Made by a program: the position numbers and the translations under genes. Positions 35,359 to 44,463 of a DNA stretch of 64,000 bases are shown piece after piece. The DNA comes from an uncultured Eubacterium sp. Lineage in GTDB: Bacteria > Bacillota > Clostridia > Lachnospirales > Lachnospiraceae. The first letter of the stretch is position 1. Every line of letters begins with the position of its first letter. Where the stretch lies: NCBI GenBank assembly GCA_910583555.1, contig CAJTXO010000010.1, positions 62,001-126,000 of the forward strand. Direction: 5' to 3'. A model generated the notes under the pieces. It did no database searches. It was given only the letters and a program-made list of their open reading frames with translations, and had not been told where the DNA came from.

Positions 35359-35631
35359 TCAAAAATCTTCCTCGATCACGTGGATTTCCAGGAAATCGAA
35401 GTCAATGGCGTCGATAAAATTGTCGCTCGTGAACCTTGTTTTATCTATGCGTTTAAATTCATTGATGTTGTGGTCGAGCCAGATCGGAACGGACAGGTCG
35501 AATGAATGGCATATTTCGTCCAAGGCGGCAAACACTTTCTGCGTCCGCGTTTTGCCGGCGGAGTCATTTTCCACCACGAGATCACAGATCATTTTATTGT
35601 TCTTAAATTCTTTTGCCCATAATCGAAACAT
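35359..35631 (-). CDS. Small conserved hypothetical protein
   Basis: 90 residues, not assigned to a named family. The sequence is balanced and protein-like: MFRLWAKEFKNNKMICDLV at the start, RTQKVFAALDEICHSFDLS in the middle, and a Phe/Asp-rich end (DFLEIHVIEEDF). There is no signal peptide or membrane segment. AAGGATC precedes the ATG. I recall similar small proteins in Lachnospiraceae but cannot name a function. It lies 81 bp upstream of the ferredoxin start, in the same direction. Confidence 0.6.
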   Translation of the reverse strand: MFRLWAKEFKNNKMICDLVVENDSAGKTRTQKVFAALDEICHSFDLSVPIWLDHNINEFKRIDKTRFTSDNFIDAIDFDFLEIHVIEEDF

Positions 35632-35721
35632 AATACAGATCCTTTTTCATCGTAATTTTAAACCCTATGATACACGTATGATCTGATTATACGCAGATGT
35701 GGTGAAAATGTAAAGAATTAT

Positions 35722-35750
35722 TTGACTTTAACGCTGTTTTTCGATAAAAT
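35722..35750 (+). promoter_or_regulatory. Promoter of the alarmone synthetase gene
   Basis: TTGACT (35722-35727), 17 bases, then TAAAAT (35745-35750). The ribosome site AAAAGGAG and the ATG at 35799 follow. Confidence 0.65.
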
Positions 35751-35798
35751 AAAAGTAATGTGTATAATTCTGTTTTTGAAAAAAGGAGACCATGTGTA

Positions 35799-36479
35799 AT
35801 GTTAGAACAGGAATTGGATACGTTATTACTGGATCAGGTTAATTTACCGGCAGATCAGCTGCACGTATTTCGAGGGCAGGAAGAAGAACTGATTAAGATG
35901 ATGATGATCTACAATTGCGCGATCCGCAGGGTGAAGACCAAATTTCAGGTATTGAATGACGAATTATCGATTACACGACAGAGAAATCCGATCGAATTTA
36001 TCAAATCGAGAGTGAAACAGCCGAACAGCATTTCTTCCAAACTGAGGAGAAAAGGGTATCCGATCACCGTGGAATCCGTGATGCAGAATTTATCCGATGT
36101 CGCGGGTATCCGGGTTATTTGCGCCTTTATTGACGATATTTATAAAGTGGCGGATATGTTTACGGCGCAGGATGACATTGAACTGATCAAGCGCAAGGAT
36201 TATATCAAACAACCGAAAATGAATGGGTATCGGAGTCTGCATCTGATCGTTGAGGTGCCGGTATTTTTTTCGGACCACAAGGAGCAGGTGAGGGTGGAGG
36301 TGCAGATCCGTACGATCGCCATGGATTTCTGGGCGAGCCTGGAGCACCAGTTAAAATATAAAAAGGACATTGACGATGCGGAAAATATCATATATGAGCT
36401 GAGGTCATGTGCCGATGTGATCAATCGCACGGATTATCATATGCAGTCGCTCCGCGACCGCATCGTGGAACATATGTAA
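35799..36479 (+). CDS. Small alarmone synthetase (RelA/SpoT-domain GTP pyrophosphokinase)
   Basis: 226 residues from the ATG at 35799, chosen for the AAAAGGAG site. It carries only the synthetase domain, no hydrolase or ACT domain. Motifs: SRVKQPNSISSKLRRKGYP, LSDVAGIRVICAFIDDIY, KMNGYRSLHLIVEVP and VEVQIRTIAMDFWASLEHQL. It resembles YjbM/YwaC-type enzymes that make (p)ppGpp from ATP and GTP or GDP. A promoter lies 50 bp upstream. A complex multi-hairpin element begins directly at the stop codon. Confidence 0.88.
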   Translation: MLEQELDTLLLDQVNLPADQLHVFRGQEEELIKMMMIYNCAIRRVKTKFQVLNDELSITRQRNPIEFIKSRVKQPNSISSKLRRKGYPITVESVMQNLSDVAGIRVICAFIDDIYKVADMFTAQDDIELIKRKDYIKQPKMNGYRSLHLIVEVPVFFSDHKEQVRVEVQIRTIAMDFWASLEHQLKYKKDIDDAENIIYELRSCADVINRTDYHMQSLRDRIVEHM

Positions 36480-36480
36480 A

Positions 36481-36586
36481 GTGTGAATGAAACTACGGAT
36501 TAACCTCATCACGTAGTTTCTCGCAAGGCGCCGCTGGCGGCATCTTGCTCTATTCACACTAGTAGAATCCGCAAAGCGGATTCTAC
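36481..36586. repeat. Multi-hairpin palindromic element before folD
   Basis: Outer stem GTGTGAAT (36481-36488) with ATTCACAC (36552-36559) encloses two hairpins: GAAACTACG/CGTAGTTTC (36489-36520) and GCAAG/CTTGC with inner CGCC-GCT-GGCG (36523-36548). A separate perfect 11-bp hairpin GTAGAATCCGC-AAA-GCGGATTCTAC follows (36562-36586). It could be a dispersed repeat, a terminator-like element or a structured RNA. Confidence 0.8.
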
Positions 36587-36634
36587 GCCGCTTATTTTAG
36601 TCTTGTTTGAAGATATGTAAGGAGGAAGCAGAAA

Positions 36635-37468
36635 ATGGCAGAGAGAATTGACGGAAAAGCAGTTTCGGCGATGGTGAAGGATGAACTGAAGGAGCGTGTC
36701 CGGACTGAGGGCATCGAGGCGACGCTGGCGGTGATCCAGGTGGGCGATGATCCGGCGTCCACCGTGTATGTCGGCAATAAGAAAAAAGCGTGCGAGTATA
36801 TCGGTATCCGCTCGCTTTCGTTTGAACTGCCGGAGGAGACAAAAGAGGAAGAACTTTTGGATCTGGTCCGCGAATTAAATGAGAGGGAAGACGTGGACGG
36901 TATACTTGTCCAGCTTCCGCTTCCGCCGCATATGGATGAAGATAAGGTGATCCGCACGATTTCACCGAAAAAAGATGTGGACGGATTTCACCCGCAGAGC
37001 GTGGGGGCGCTGAGTATCGGCCAGCCAGGGTTTGTGTCGTGTACGCCGGCGGGTATTATCGAACTGCTCAAACGTTCCGGGGTGGACATAGACGGGAAAG
37101 AGTGCGTGATCGTAGGGCGCAGCAATATCGTGGGAAAGCCGATGGCGCTTCTAATGCTGCGTGAAAATGCGACGGTGACGGTCTGCCATTCCCATACAAA
37201 ACAGTTAAAAGAGGTGGCGAAGCGCGCTGATATACTGATCGTGGCGATCGGGAAGCCGAAGTTTATCACGCGCGAGTATGTGAAAGAGGGGGCGGTCGTC
37301 ATTGACGTCGGAATCCACAGGGACGCGCAGAATAAGCTGTGCGGGGATGTTGATTTTGACGACGTGGAACCGGTTGCTTCCGCAATCACCCCGGTGCCGG
37401 GCGGCGTGGGGCCGATGACGATCGCGATGCTCATGAAAAACTGTGTAGAGGCGAAAGGATTACAGTGA
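36635..37468 (+). CDS. folD: Methylenetetrahydrofolate dehydrogenase / cyclohydrolase
   Basis: 277 residues; interconverts methylene-, methenyl- and formyl-tetrahydrofolate in the cytoplasm. Motifs: DDPASTVYVGNKKKACEYIG with the catalytic Tyr and Lys, DGILVQLPLPPHMDED, PKKDVDGFHPQS, and the cofactor site VIVGRSNIVGKPMALLML, ending PVPGGVGPMTIAMLM. AAGGAGG precedes the ATG at ideal spacing. Its stop overlaps the start of rimO, so the two are translationally coupled. Confidence 0.95.
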   Translation: MAERIDGKAVSAMVKDELKERVRTEGIEATLAVIQVGDDPASTVYVGNKKKACEYIGIRSLSFELPEETKEEELLDLVRELNEREDVDGILVQLPLPPHMDEDKVIRTISPKKDVDGFHPQSVGALSIGQPGFVSCTPAGIIELLKRSGVDIDGKECVIVGRSNIVGKPMALLMLRENATVTVCHSHTKQLKEVAKRADILIVAIGKPKFITREYVKEGAVVIDVGIHRDAQNKLCGDVDFDDVEPVASAITPVPGGVGPMTIAMLMKNCVEAKGLQ

Positions 37469-38820
37469 CGATGCGCATTTATTTTGTTTCGCTCGGGTGT
37501 GATAAAAATCTGGTAGACAGTGAAAAAATGCTGGCGATTCTCTGCCAGGCCGGGTATGAGTTGACGGATCTGCCGGAACAGGCGGACGTTATCGTTGTCA
37601 ATACGTGCGCGTTCATCCACGATGCGAAAGAGGAGAGCATTGAGACGCTTTTGGAGCTGGCGGAGTACAAAAAGACCGGAAGCTGTCAGGTGCTGATCGC
37701 GGCGGGATGTCTGGCGGAGCGCTACCGGGAAGAGATACAGAAAGAGATGCCAGAGATCGACGGCGTGGTCGGGACGGCCGCTTACGATTCGATTTTGGAG
37801 GTGGTCGGGCAGACGCTTCAGGGAAAGCGCGCGGTTTGGACGAAAGAACTGACGTATCTGCCAGCCGGACTGACGGACCGGGTTTCCTCGGGGGTGAACC
37901 ACGTCGGATATTTAAAGATCAGCGAGGGGTGCAATAAAAACTGTTCGTATTGCGCCATTCCGTCGATGCGCGGGACGTACCGCAGCGTTCCGCTGGAGGA
38001 ACTGGTCGAAGAGGCGGTGAAACTGACGGCGCGCGGAGTGAGAGAGCTGATCCTCGTCGCCCAGGAGACGACGTTATACGGTGTGGATCTCTGTGGGAAA
38101 AAGATGCTGCCGGAACTGCTGGAGCGGTTGTCCCGGATCAGGGATGTCGAGTGGATCCGGGTCCTCTATTGCTATCCGGAGGAGATTACCGAGGAACTGG
38201 CGGATGTGCTGCGCGACAATCCGAAAGTGTGCCGCTATGTGGATCTGCCGATCCAGCACTGCAGTGATGATATTTTAAAAAAAATGGGAAGACTTACAAA
38301 TAGGAAGCAGCTGCAGGAGAAGATCGGCATGCTGCGCGACCGGGTTCCGGGGATCGCGCTGCGGACGACGCTCATCAGCGGATTTCCCGGGGAGACGGAA
38401 GAACAGCACGAGGAGTGCCTGTCGTTTGTGCGGGAAATGAAATTTGACCGGCTCGGCGTGTTTCCCTATTCGCCGGAAGAGGGAACGAGAGCGGCCGGTT
38501 TTGAAGAGCAGGTCGATGAGCAGACGAAGCTCGCCCGTGCGGACGCGATCATGGAAGTCCAGCAGCAGGTCATTTTTGATAAAAATGAGACTCTTGTGGG
38601 AAGCCGTTTTACGGCGATCGTGGACGGCTATCTGCCGGAGGAAGATGTCTATGTGGCACGCACGTACCGGGATGCCCCGGATATTGACGGATGTGTGTTT
38701 TTCCACGCCCCTTATGAACTGTTGTCGGGGACGTTTGTTACCCTCGAGGTAACGGATGCCAGAGGGTATGATCTGGCAGCGCGATGGTGCGAAGAACAAC
38801 CGGGAAACAAGGAGGATTGA
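37465..38820 (+). CDS. rimO: Ribosomal protein S12 methylthiotransferase
   Basis: 451 residues; a two-cluster radical SAM enzyme that adds a methylthio group to Asp of ribosomal protein S12. The N-terminal UPF0004 domain has FVSLGCDKNLVDSE and NTCAFIHDAKEES with three cluster Cys. The radical SAM motif is EGCNKNCSYCAIP (CxxxCxxC). A C-terminal TRAM domain includes ALVGSRF-like VGSRFTAIVDGY. The annotated GTG overlaps the folD stop by four bases; an ATG two codons later is an equal possibility. Confidence 0.93.
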   Translation: MTMRIYFVSLGCDKNLVDSEKMLAILCQAGYELTDLPEQADVIVVNTCAFIHDAKEESIETLLELAEYKKTGSCQVLIAAGCLAERYREEIQKEMPEIDGVVGTAAYDSILEVVGQTLQGKRAVWTKELTYLPAGLTDRVSSGVNHVGYLKISEGCNKNCSYCAIPSMRGTYRSVPLEELVEEAVKLTARGVRELILVAQETTLYGVDLCGKKMLPELLERLSRIRDVEWIRVLYCYPEEITEELADVLRDNPKVCRYVDLPIQHCSDDILKKMGRLTNRKQLQEKIGMLRDRVPGIALRTTLISGFPGETEEQHEECLSFVREMKFDRLGVFPYSPEEGTRAAGFEEQVDEQTKLARADAIMEVQQQVIFDKNETLVGSRFTAIVDGYLPEEDVYVARTYRDAPDIDGCVFFHAPYELLSGTFVTLEVTDARGYDLAARWCEEQPGNKED

Positions 38821-38822
38821 CA

Positions 38823-39374
38823 ATGAATGTGGCAAATCGACTTACGATACTTCGGGTGGCGATGATCCCGGTATTTGTTTTGTTCATGCTGTGGAAAACT
38901 CCATATTCGGATTATCTGGCCGCCGCGGTATTTATCCTTGCCTGCATTACCGATTTTTTTGACGGATATCTGGCGAGGAAGTATAATCAGGTCACAACGT
39001 TTGGCAAGTTTATGGATCCCCTTGCGGACAAGGTGCTCGTCTGTTCCGCCATGATCTGTTTTGTGGCGGATCCCGAGTGCGCGATGCCGGTCTGGGTCGT
39101 CCTTGTCATCATCGCCAGGGAGTTTATCATCAGCGGCTTCCGCCTGGTGGCCGCGGAAAAAGGCGTCGTGATCGCGGCGAGTTTTTGGGCGAAGATCAAG
39201 ACGACGGTGCAGATGATCATGGCAATTGTACTTATATTCAATTTTCAGCATCCGGTTTTTTATTTCATCAACCGGTTTTTGATCTATGCGGCGTTGATTC
39301 TGACGATCGTATCCTTAGTGGATTATATATATAAAAACATCGACGTTATGTCGGATGTGGAACAGGAGGAATGA
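38823..39374 (+). CDS. pgsA: CDP-diacylglycerol-glycerol-3-phosphate 3-phosphatidyltransferase
   Basis: 183 residues from the ATG at 38823, preceded by AAGGAGG; the frame is open upstream into rimO but has no site there. It is an integral membrane enzyme that makes phosphatidylglycerophosphate. The CDP-alcohol phosphotransferase signature DGYLARKYNQVTTFGKFMD followed by PLAD fits DGxxAR(x8)GxxxDxxxD. Four to five hydrophobic helices are visible. It lies two bases after the rimO stop, and the next gene overlaps its end by four bases. Confidence 0.93.
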   Translation: MNVANRLTILRVAMIPVFVLFMLWKTPYSDYLAAAVFILACITDFFDGYLARKYNQVTTFGKFMDPLADKVLVCSAMICFVADPECAMPVWVVLVIIAREFIISGFRLVAAEKGVVIAASFWAKIKTTVQMIMAIVLIFNFQHPVFYFINRFLIYAALILTIVSLVDYIYKNIDVMSDVEQEE

Positions 39375-39853
39375 AACCGGTGGAGACGTTGGAGGAGTGG
39401 CTTGTCAAAGAATTGACAAAAAGAAATGCTAGTATTACTATCGCGGAATCATGTACGGGAGGGCTTTTGTCGGGAAGGATCGTCAATGCGAGCGGGGCGT
39501 CCGGCGTATTTTCGCAGAGTTTCGTCACCTACTCAAACGAGGCAAAAAACCGCCTTCTCGGTGTAAAGCAGGAGACGCTTGACAGCGTTGGCGCCGTGAG
39601 TGAGGAAACGGCGCTGCAGATGGCTGTCGGCGCGGCGCGAGCGGCAAGGGCAGAGGTGGCCCTCAGCACGACCGGGGTCGCGGGTCCTGACGGCGGGACC
39701 CCGGAGAAACCGGTCGGCCTCGTCTATATCGGATGTCTTTGTTTTGGTAAGACAGTTGTAGAAAAACACCTTTTTCAGGGGACCCGTATGGAAGTACGGG
39801 AGGCCTCCGTCGAAGCGGCATTGGTTCTCGCAAAAAAATGTTTGGAGGAGTGA
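39371..39853 (+). CDS. pncC: CinA C-terminal domain protein (nicotinamide-nucleotide amidohydrolase)
   Basis: 160 residues. It carries only the CinA_C domain, which in PncC deamidates nicotinamide mononucleotide for NAD salvage. Motifs: ITIAESCTGGLLSGRI near the N-terminus with the Ser and Thr used for catalysis, YSNEAKNRLLGV, GAVSEETALQMA, and STTGVAGPDGGTPEKPVG. The ATG overlaps the pgsA stop (ATGA), so expression is coupled. There is no molybdopterin-binding N-terminal half. Confidence 0.9.
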   Translation: MKPVETLEEWLVKELTKRNASITIAESCTGGLLSGRIVNASGASGVFSQSFVTYSNEAKNRLLGVKQETLDSVGAVSEETALQMAVGAARAARAEVALSTTGVAGPDGGTPEKPVGLVYIGCLCFGKTVVEKHLFQGTRMEVREASVEAALVLAKKCLEE

Positions 39854-39860
39854 TCCTTTT

Positions 39861-40391
39861 ATGAAGAGATTCATAATTCTGGCGTGTGGGGTCATGACGG
39901 CGGTCTGTTTGTTTGGATGCAGCCTGTTTGACGGGGATGATGATATGGAGTTGACGCCGGAGGAGATCGAATCTGTGAGCGGGAATGTGCCGATGGTTTC
40001 ATCGGGAGGAGGAGTCAGCGCGATCGAGACGCTGCAGATCTATACGATCGACAGCAGGGAAGAGCAGCTCGTGCCGCTGAAAGTGCCGTTGGATGCCGAG
40101 CGTGTGACGCCGGAATTTATCATGAACAAGGTGTTGGAAAATATAGATGAAAAGATCGTCGTCAACGAGATCAAAGTGGAAAAGTCGCGTATTTATGTGA
40201 GTTTCAGCGACGAGTATCCGCCGATAAAAAAATGTTCGGAAACGTTTGAGACACTCATACTCGACTGCGTTTCGAACAGTCTTCTGGATAATCTTTCCTA
40301 TGTGGACGAAGTCGTATTCCGGGCGGAAAAGGGGGCGTATCATTCCTCGAATTACACGTTTGAACCAGACGAGGTGTACAGTACAAAATAA
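39861..40391 (+). CDS. Lipoprotein, GerMN-like
   Basis: 176 residues with a clear lipoprotein signal peptide: hydrophobic FIILACGVMTAVCL followed by the lipobox LFGC at residues 17-20. The mature part begins acidic (DGDDDMELTPEEIE). It contains the segment LQIYTIDSREEQLVPLKVPL and a mixed alpha/beta region that resembles GerMN or Gmad domains of sporulation lipoproteins, but the match is only by pattern. It would be anchored on the outer face of the membrane. GGAGGAGTGATCC precedes the ATG, eight bp after pncC. Confidence 0.65.
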   Translation: MKRFIILACGVMTAVCLFGCSLFDGDDDMELTPEEIESVSGNVPMVSSGGGVSAIETLQIYTIDSREEQLVPLKVPLDAERVTPEFIMNKVLENIDEKIVVNEIKVEKSRIYVSFSDEYPPIKKCSETFETLILDCVSNSLLDNLSYVDEVVFRAEKGAYHSSNYTFEPDEVYSTK

Positions 40392-40437
40392 TGTAAAATA
40401 AGATCAGTGAAGGATCAGGTAAAAATAGGTTAACGAT

Positions 40438-41694
40438 ATGTATGATGTAGTTGTGATCGGCGCGGGGGCGGCAGGGATGATGGCCGCGCTCACGGCGGGC
40501 AGGCTCGGCGCGAGGACATGCCTGCTGGAACGGAATGAGAAGCCGGGAAAAAAGATTTATATTACGGGAAAGGGTCGGTGTAACATAACGAACGCTTGCG
40601 AGACGGAGGAACTTTTCAGCCATGTGGTGACAAATCCCAAATTTTTGTACAGCAGCTTTTATGCCATGACGAATTGGGATGTGATCGACTTTTTTGAGAC
40701 GTCCGGTGTGAAGACAAAAGTAGAGCGGGGAGACCGCGTGTTTCCGGTGTCGGATAAATCGTCCGATGTCATACGGGCACTCTGGCATGAGTGCCGCGAG
40801 AACGGCGTTGATATGCGGTTTCACAGCAGGGTGAGCGAACTGATCAGAGAGGAATCGAAAATAAGGGGCGTGAGGCTTGCCGATGGAGCGGTGGTCGAGG
40901 CGGCTGCGGTGATCGCGGCCTGCGGCGGGAGATCCTATGCCAGTACCGGTTCTGACGGGGCGGGTTTTGAACTGGCCAGACAGATGGGACACCAGATCCG
41001 GCCGTGTATCCAGGGGCTTGTGCCCATGAACGTGCGCGGGGAGGAGCCGGCGCAGATGCAGGGCCTTTCGTTAAAGAATGTGGAACTTTGTTTTTATACG
41101 TTGGAAAATGGAAAGAAGAAAGAGCGGTACCGCGAGTTTGGCGAGATGATGTTTACGCATTTTGGGATTACAGGTCCCATCGTCTTAACGGCGTCCAGCC
41201 GGATAGGGGAACTGTTTGAAACACAGACGGTGTATGTACAGCTGGACTGTAAACCGGCGCTGTCCAGGGAAAAACTGCACCGGCGGATCGTGCGGGATTT
41301 CGAAGCGGCTCCCAATGTAAGCTTGCAAAACGCCCTCGGAGGACTTCTTCCGAAAAGCCTGATCCCTGTTGTGATCCGGCGGATGGGGGCGGATGGCCGT
41401 AAACCGGTAAACCAGATCACGCGGGAAGAGAGGGAGCGGCTCGTACAGCAGGTAAAAGAACTGACTTTTACGGTTGATTCCCTGCGGGGATGGAATGAAG
41501 CGATCATCACACGGGGCGGCGTCTCTGTGCGGGAAGTAAATCCGTCTACGATGGAGAGCAGGCTTGTGGACCATTTGTATTTTGCCGGAGAAATGTTGGA
41601 TATAGATGCGCTGACGGGGGGATTTAATTTACAGATCGCCTGGTCTACCGGGTATCTGGCGGGATCGTCTGCCGCGGGAAAAGGCGAAAGATAA
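40438..41694 (+). CDS. HI0933-like FAD-dependent oxidoreductase
   Basis: 418 residues. The N-terminal dinucleotide-binding motif VVVIGAGAAGMMAALTAG is followed by PGKKIYITGKGRCNITNAC, typical of the HI0933/YhiN flavoproteins. Later segments AACGGRSYASTGSDG, FGITGPIVLTASSRI and the C-terminal FAGEMLDIDALTGGFNLQIA, then STGYLAG, close the FAD site. The physiological substrate of this family is not established. It is located 46 bp after the lipoprotein gene and 27 bp before cmk, and is often next to cmk in clostridia as I recall. Confidence 0.88.
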   Translation: MYDVVVIGAGAAGMMAALTAGRLGARTCLLERNEKPGKKIYITGKGRCNITNACETEELFSHVVTNPKFLYSSFYAMTNWDVIDFFETSGVKTKVERGDRVFPVSDKSSDVIRALWHECRENGVDMRFHSRVSELIREESKIRGVRLADGAVVEAAAVIAACGGRSYASTGSDGAGFELARQMGHQIRPCIQGLVPMNVRGEEPAQMQGLSLKNVELCFYTLENGKKKERYREFGEMMFTHFGITGPIVLTASSRIGELFETQTVYVQLDCKPALSREKLHRRIVRDFEAAPNVSLQNALGGLLPKSLIPVVIRRMGADGRKPVNQITREERERLVQQVKELTFTVDSLRGWNEAIITRGGVSVREVNPSTMESRLVDHLYFAGEMLDIDALTGGFNLQIAWSTGYLAGSSAAGKGER

Positions 41695-41721
41695 ATTTTT
41701 ACCCAGCGAATAAAGGAGGAA

Positions 41722-42384
41722 ATGATGAATATTGCGATTGATGGACCTGCTGGAGCAGGAAAGAGTTCGATAGCCAGACTGGTGGCAAAGAAATTGTCGT
41801 TTATCTATTTTGACACCGGCGCGATGTACCGCGCGATGGCGCTTTATTATTTGAAACACGGGATTGAAACGAAGGATGGGGCGCAGGTCGAGAGCCGCTG
41901 TGATGAGATGGATATTAATATTTTGTTTGAGGATGGAGAACAGCAGGTTTATTTGAACGGGGAAAATGTTTCCCGCGAGATCCGCAGCGAACAGGTGGGG
42001 AACCAGGCTTCCGTCGTGGCGCAGTATCCGAAAGTCAGGGAAAAACTCGTTTCCCTGCAGCGGCAGATGGCGGCGAGTTCGGATGTGATCATGGATGGAA
42101 GGGATATCGGTACGGTCGTTCTGCCGGACGCGGAAGTAAAAATTTATCTCACCGCCAGTTCAGCTGTGCGCGCAGGACGCCGATATAAAGAATTGCAGGA
42201 GAAAGGGATCGAATGTGATCTGAAAAAGATTGAAGAGGATATCATTGTCAGGGACAGGCAGGATATGAACCGGGAGGCGTCGCCGCTGCGGCAGGCAGAA
42301 GATGCCGTTCTTCTGGATTCATCGGATCTGTCGATCGAGGAAGTGGTGGAGCGGATCCTCTCCATTGTGCGGGAGTCCCGCTGA
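41722..42384 (+). CDS. cmk: Cytidylate kinase
   Basis: 220 residues; phosphorylates CMP and dCMP with ATP. The P-loop is IDGPAGAGKSSIAR (residues 6-19), with YFDTGAMYRAMALYYL, SREIRSEQVGNQASVVAQYP and MDGRDIGTVVLPDAEVKIYL in family order, and RQDMNREASPLR near the end. Two ATG codons are adjacent at 41722 and 41725 after GGAGG; either could be used. It lies 34 bp upstream of ispH in the typical clostridial cmk-ispH-rpsA order. Confidence 0.95.
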   Translation: MMNIAIDGPAGAGKSSIARLVAKKLSFIYFDTGAMYRAMALYYLKHGIETKDGAQVESRCDEMDINILFEDGEQQVYLNGENVSREIRSEQVGNQASVVAQYPKVREKLVSLQRQMAASSDVIMDGRDIGTVVLPDAEVKIYLTASSAVRAGRRYKELQEKGIECDLKKIEEDIIVRDRQDMNREASPLRQAEDAVLLDSSDLSIEEVVERILSIVRESR

Positions 42385-42418
42385 AAAATATTGATGATAA
42401 AGCAGGGAGGATCTTAAG

Positions 42419-43327
42419 ATGGCGAAGGTGACACTGGCAAAAACAGCAGGTTTTTGTTTTGGCGTCCAGAGAGCGGTTGAAATGGTATATACGGAGGCGG
42501 ACAAGGGAAAGAAGGTAGTGACGCTCGGACCGATCATCCACAATGAGCAGGTCGTATCGGATCTGGAAAAGAGAGGGGTATCGGTGATCGACGAGACAGC
42601 GTTATCGGACGAGTCGGTCGACCTGAGCGGAGCAACCGTTGTGATCCGGTCGCACGGCGTATCAAAAAGCGTGTATGAGAAACTGCGGCAGAAAAAATGT
42701 GAGATCGTGGATTCTACGTGTCCTTTTGTGAAAAAAATACACGATACGGTGCAGGAATATGCGGCACAAGGATATGATATCGTGATCGTAGGAAGCCGGG
42801 AACATCCGGAAGTACAGGGGATTCTCGGGTGGTGCCTTCCGCCGGGGAGAAAAAGTCCCGAGAGAACAGACGTCGGGACCGTAGTCGAAACCGAGGCTGA
42901 AATGGAGGCGTTTTGCCCGTCAAACCGGGAAAAAAAAGTATGCGTCGTGGCACAGACGACATTTAATTACAAAAAATTTAAAGAATTAGTTGAAATTATT
43001 TCAAAAAAAGGTTATGATATAATTGCTGTTAATACTATATGCAACGCAACGGCAGAAAGACAGCAGGAGGCGAGCGAACTTGCCGCCCGGTCAGATGCCA
43101 TGATCGTCATTGGCGGAAAAAACAGTTCAAATTCCAGGAAGTTATTTGAGATTAGTAAAAATCAGTGTGAAAACACTTATTTTATACAGACATTGGAAGA
43201 CTTGGACATCACATGTATCGAGTCGTCTGCAAGCCTAGGTATTACTGCGGGGGCGTCTACCCCAAAAAACATTATTCAGGAGGTTCTAACGGCATGTCAG
43301 AAGAAAGAAGTTTTGGAGAATTATTAG
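42419..43327 (+). CDS. ispH: 4-hydroxy-3-methylbut-2-enyl diphosphate reductase
   Basis: 302 residues; a [4Fe-4S] enzyme producing IPP and DMAPP in the last step of the MEP isoprenoid pathway. The three cluster Cys are in AGFCFGVQRAV (residue 13), DSTCPFVKKIH and NTICNATAERQ. Also present are LGPIIHNEQVV, VVIRSHGVSK and GGKNSSNSRKLFEI. About 15 residues around PPGRKSPERTDVG look like an insert relative to shorter family members. Its last 34 bases overlap the start of rpsA. Confidence 0.94.
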   Translation: MAKVTLAKTAGFCFGVQRAVEMVYTEADKGKKVVTLGPIIHNEQVVSDLEKRGVSVIDETALSDESVDLSGATVVIRSHGVSKSVYEKLRQKKCEIVDSTCPFVKKIHDTVQEYAAQGYDIVIVGSREHPEVQGILGWCLPPGRKSPERTDVGTVVETEAEMEAFCPSNREKKVCVVAQTTFNYKKFKELVEIISKKGYDIIAVNTICNATAERQQEASELAARSDAMIVIGGKNSSNSRKLFEISKNQCENTYFIQTLEDLDITCIESSASLGITAGASTPKNIIQEVLTACQKKEVLENY

Positions 43328-44430
43328 AGGAATCAATAGTAACAATCCATAATAATGAGGTTGTGGAAGGGACAGTTATCGGTGTTAAGGAAAACGAGAT
43401 CATCTTAAATATTGGATATAAAGCAGATGGCATTTTAACAAAGAGCGAATACAGTAACAATCCAGACGTTGACTTGACAAAAGAAGTGAGCATTGACGAT
43501 AAGCTTACGGTCAAAGTGATCAAAGTAAACGACGGCGATGGTCAGGTGATCCTTACGTACAAGCGCCTGCAGCAGGATAAGATGAATAAGATCTTTGAAG
43601 AGGCGATGGAGAATCACGAGGTACTCACCGGTAAAGTCGGCGCGATCTTAAAGGGCGGACTGAGCGTAGACTACGGCGAGGGAAAGGTATTTATCCCGGC
43701 CAGTCTTGTGTCCGATATTTATGAGAAGGATCTTACGAAATATGAGGGACAGGAGATCGAATTTGTCCTGACGGAAGTAAATCCGCGCAAGAGAAGAGTC
43801 ATCGGTGACCGCAAGCAGTTGATCGTTGCGAAGAAGAAAGAGATGCAGGAGGCACTGTTCGCGCGGATCGAAGTGGGCATGATGGTAGAAGGTACGGTGA
43901 AGAACCTCACAGATTTCGGTGCATTTATCGATCTGGGCGGGGCAGACGGACTTTTACATATCTCGGAGATGAGCTGGGGACGTGTAGAAGATCCGAAAAA
44001 GGTATTTAAAGTAGGCGACCAGGTGTCGGTTATGATCAAGGATATTACCGGTACGAAGATCGCGCTCACGAGAAAACTTGACTCGAACAACCCGTGGAAA
44101 AATGCGGCGGAAAAATATGCCAAAGGTACGATCGTGAACGGACGGATTGCCCGTATGACGGATTTCGGCGCGTTTGTCGAACTGGAAGAGGGAATCGACG
44201 CGCTGCTTCATGTGTCCCAGATCGCGATCGAACATGTGGATAAACCATCGGATGTACTTTCGGTCGGACAGGAAGTGACGGCGAAGATCGTAGATTTCAA
44301 TGAGGAAGCGAAGAAGATCAGCCTGAGCATCAAAGCGCTCGAAATCGAAAAGCAAAATACGGCAGATGATGACTATGAAGACGAGGCAGAAGTGGAGAAT
44401 GAGAATATAGCAGAAGGGGATGCCGAGTAA
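43294..44430 (+). CDS. rpsA: S1 RNA-binding domain protein (ribosomal protein S1-like)
   Basis: 378 residues from the ATG at 43294, preceded by CAGGAGG inside the end of ispH. Four S1 repeats are visible, at about residues 18-85, 103-168, 190-258 and 275-345; the last two are clearest (NLTDFGAFIDLGGADGLLHI and MTDFGAFVELEEGIDALLHV). The C-terminal tail is acidic. It should bind mRNA on the ribosome or act in RNA metabolism. In many clostridia ispH and rpsA are adjacent or fused; here they are separate frames with a 34-base overlap. Confidence 0.9.
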   Translation: MSEERSFGELLEESIVTIHNNEVVEGTVIGVKENEIILNIGYKADGILTKSEYSNNPDVDLTKEVSIDDKLTVKVIKVNDGDGQVILTYKRLQQDKMNKIFEEAMENHEVLTGKVGAILKGGLSVDYGEGKVFIPASLVSDIYEKDLTKYEGQEIEFVLTEVNPRKRRVIGDRKQLIVAKKKEMQEALFARIEVGMMVEGTVKNLTDFGAFIDLGGADGLLHISEMSWGRVEDPKKVFKVGDQVSVMIKDITGTKIALTRKLDSNNPWKNAAEKYAKGTIVNGRIARMTDFGAFVELEEGIDALLHVSQIAIEHVDKPSDVLSVGQEVTAKIVDFNEEAKKISLSIKALEIEKQNTADDDYEDEAEVENENIAEGDAE

Positions 44431-44463
44431 TCGTTTGTATGTATTTGGTTTTGGGTATTTACT

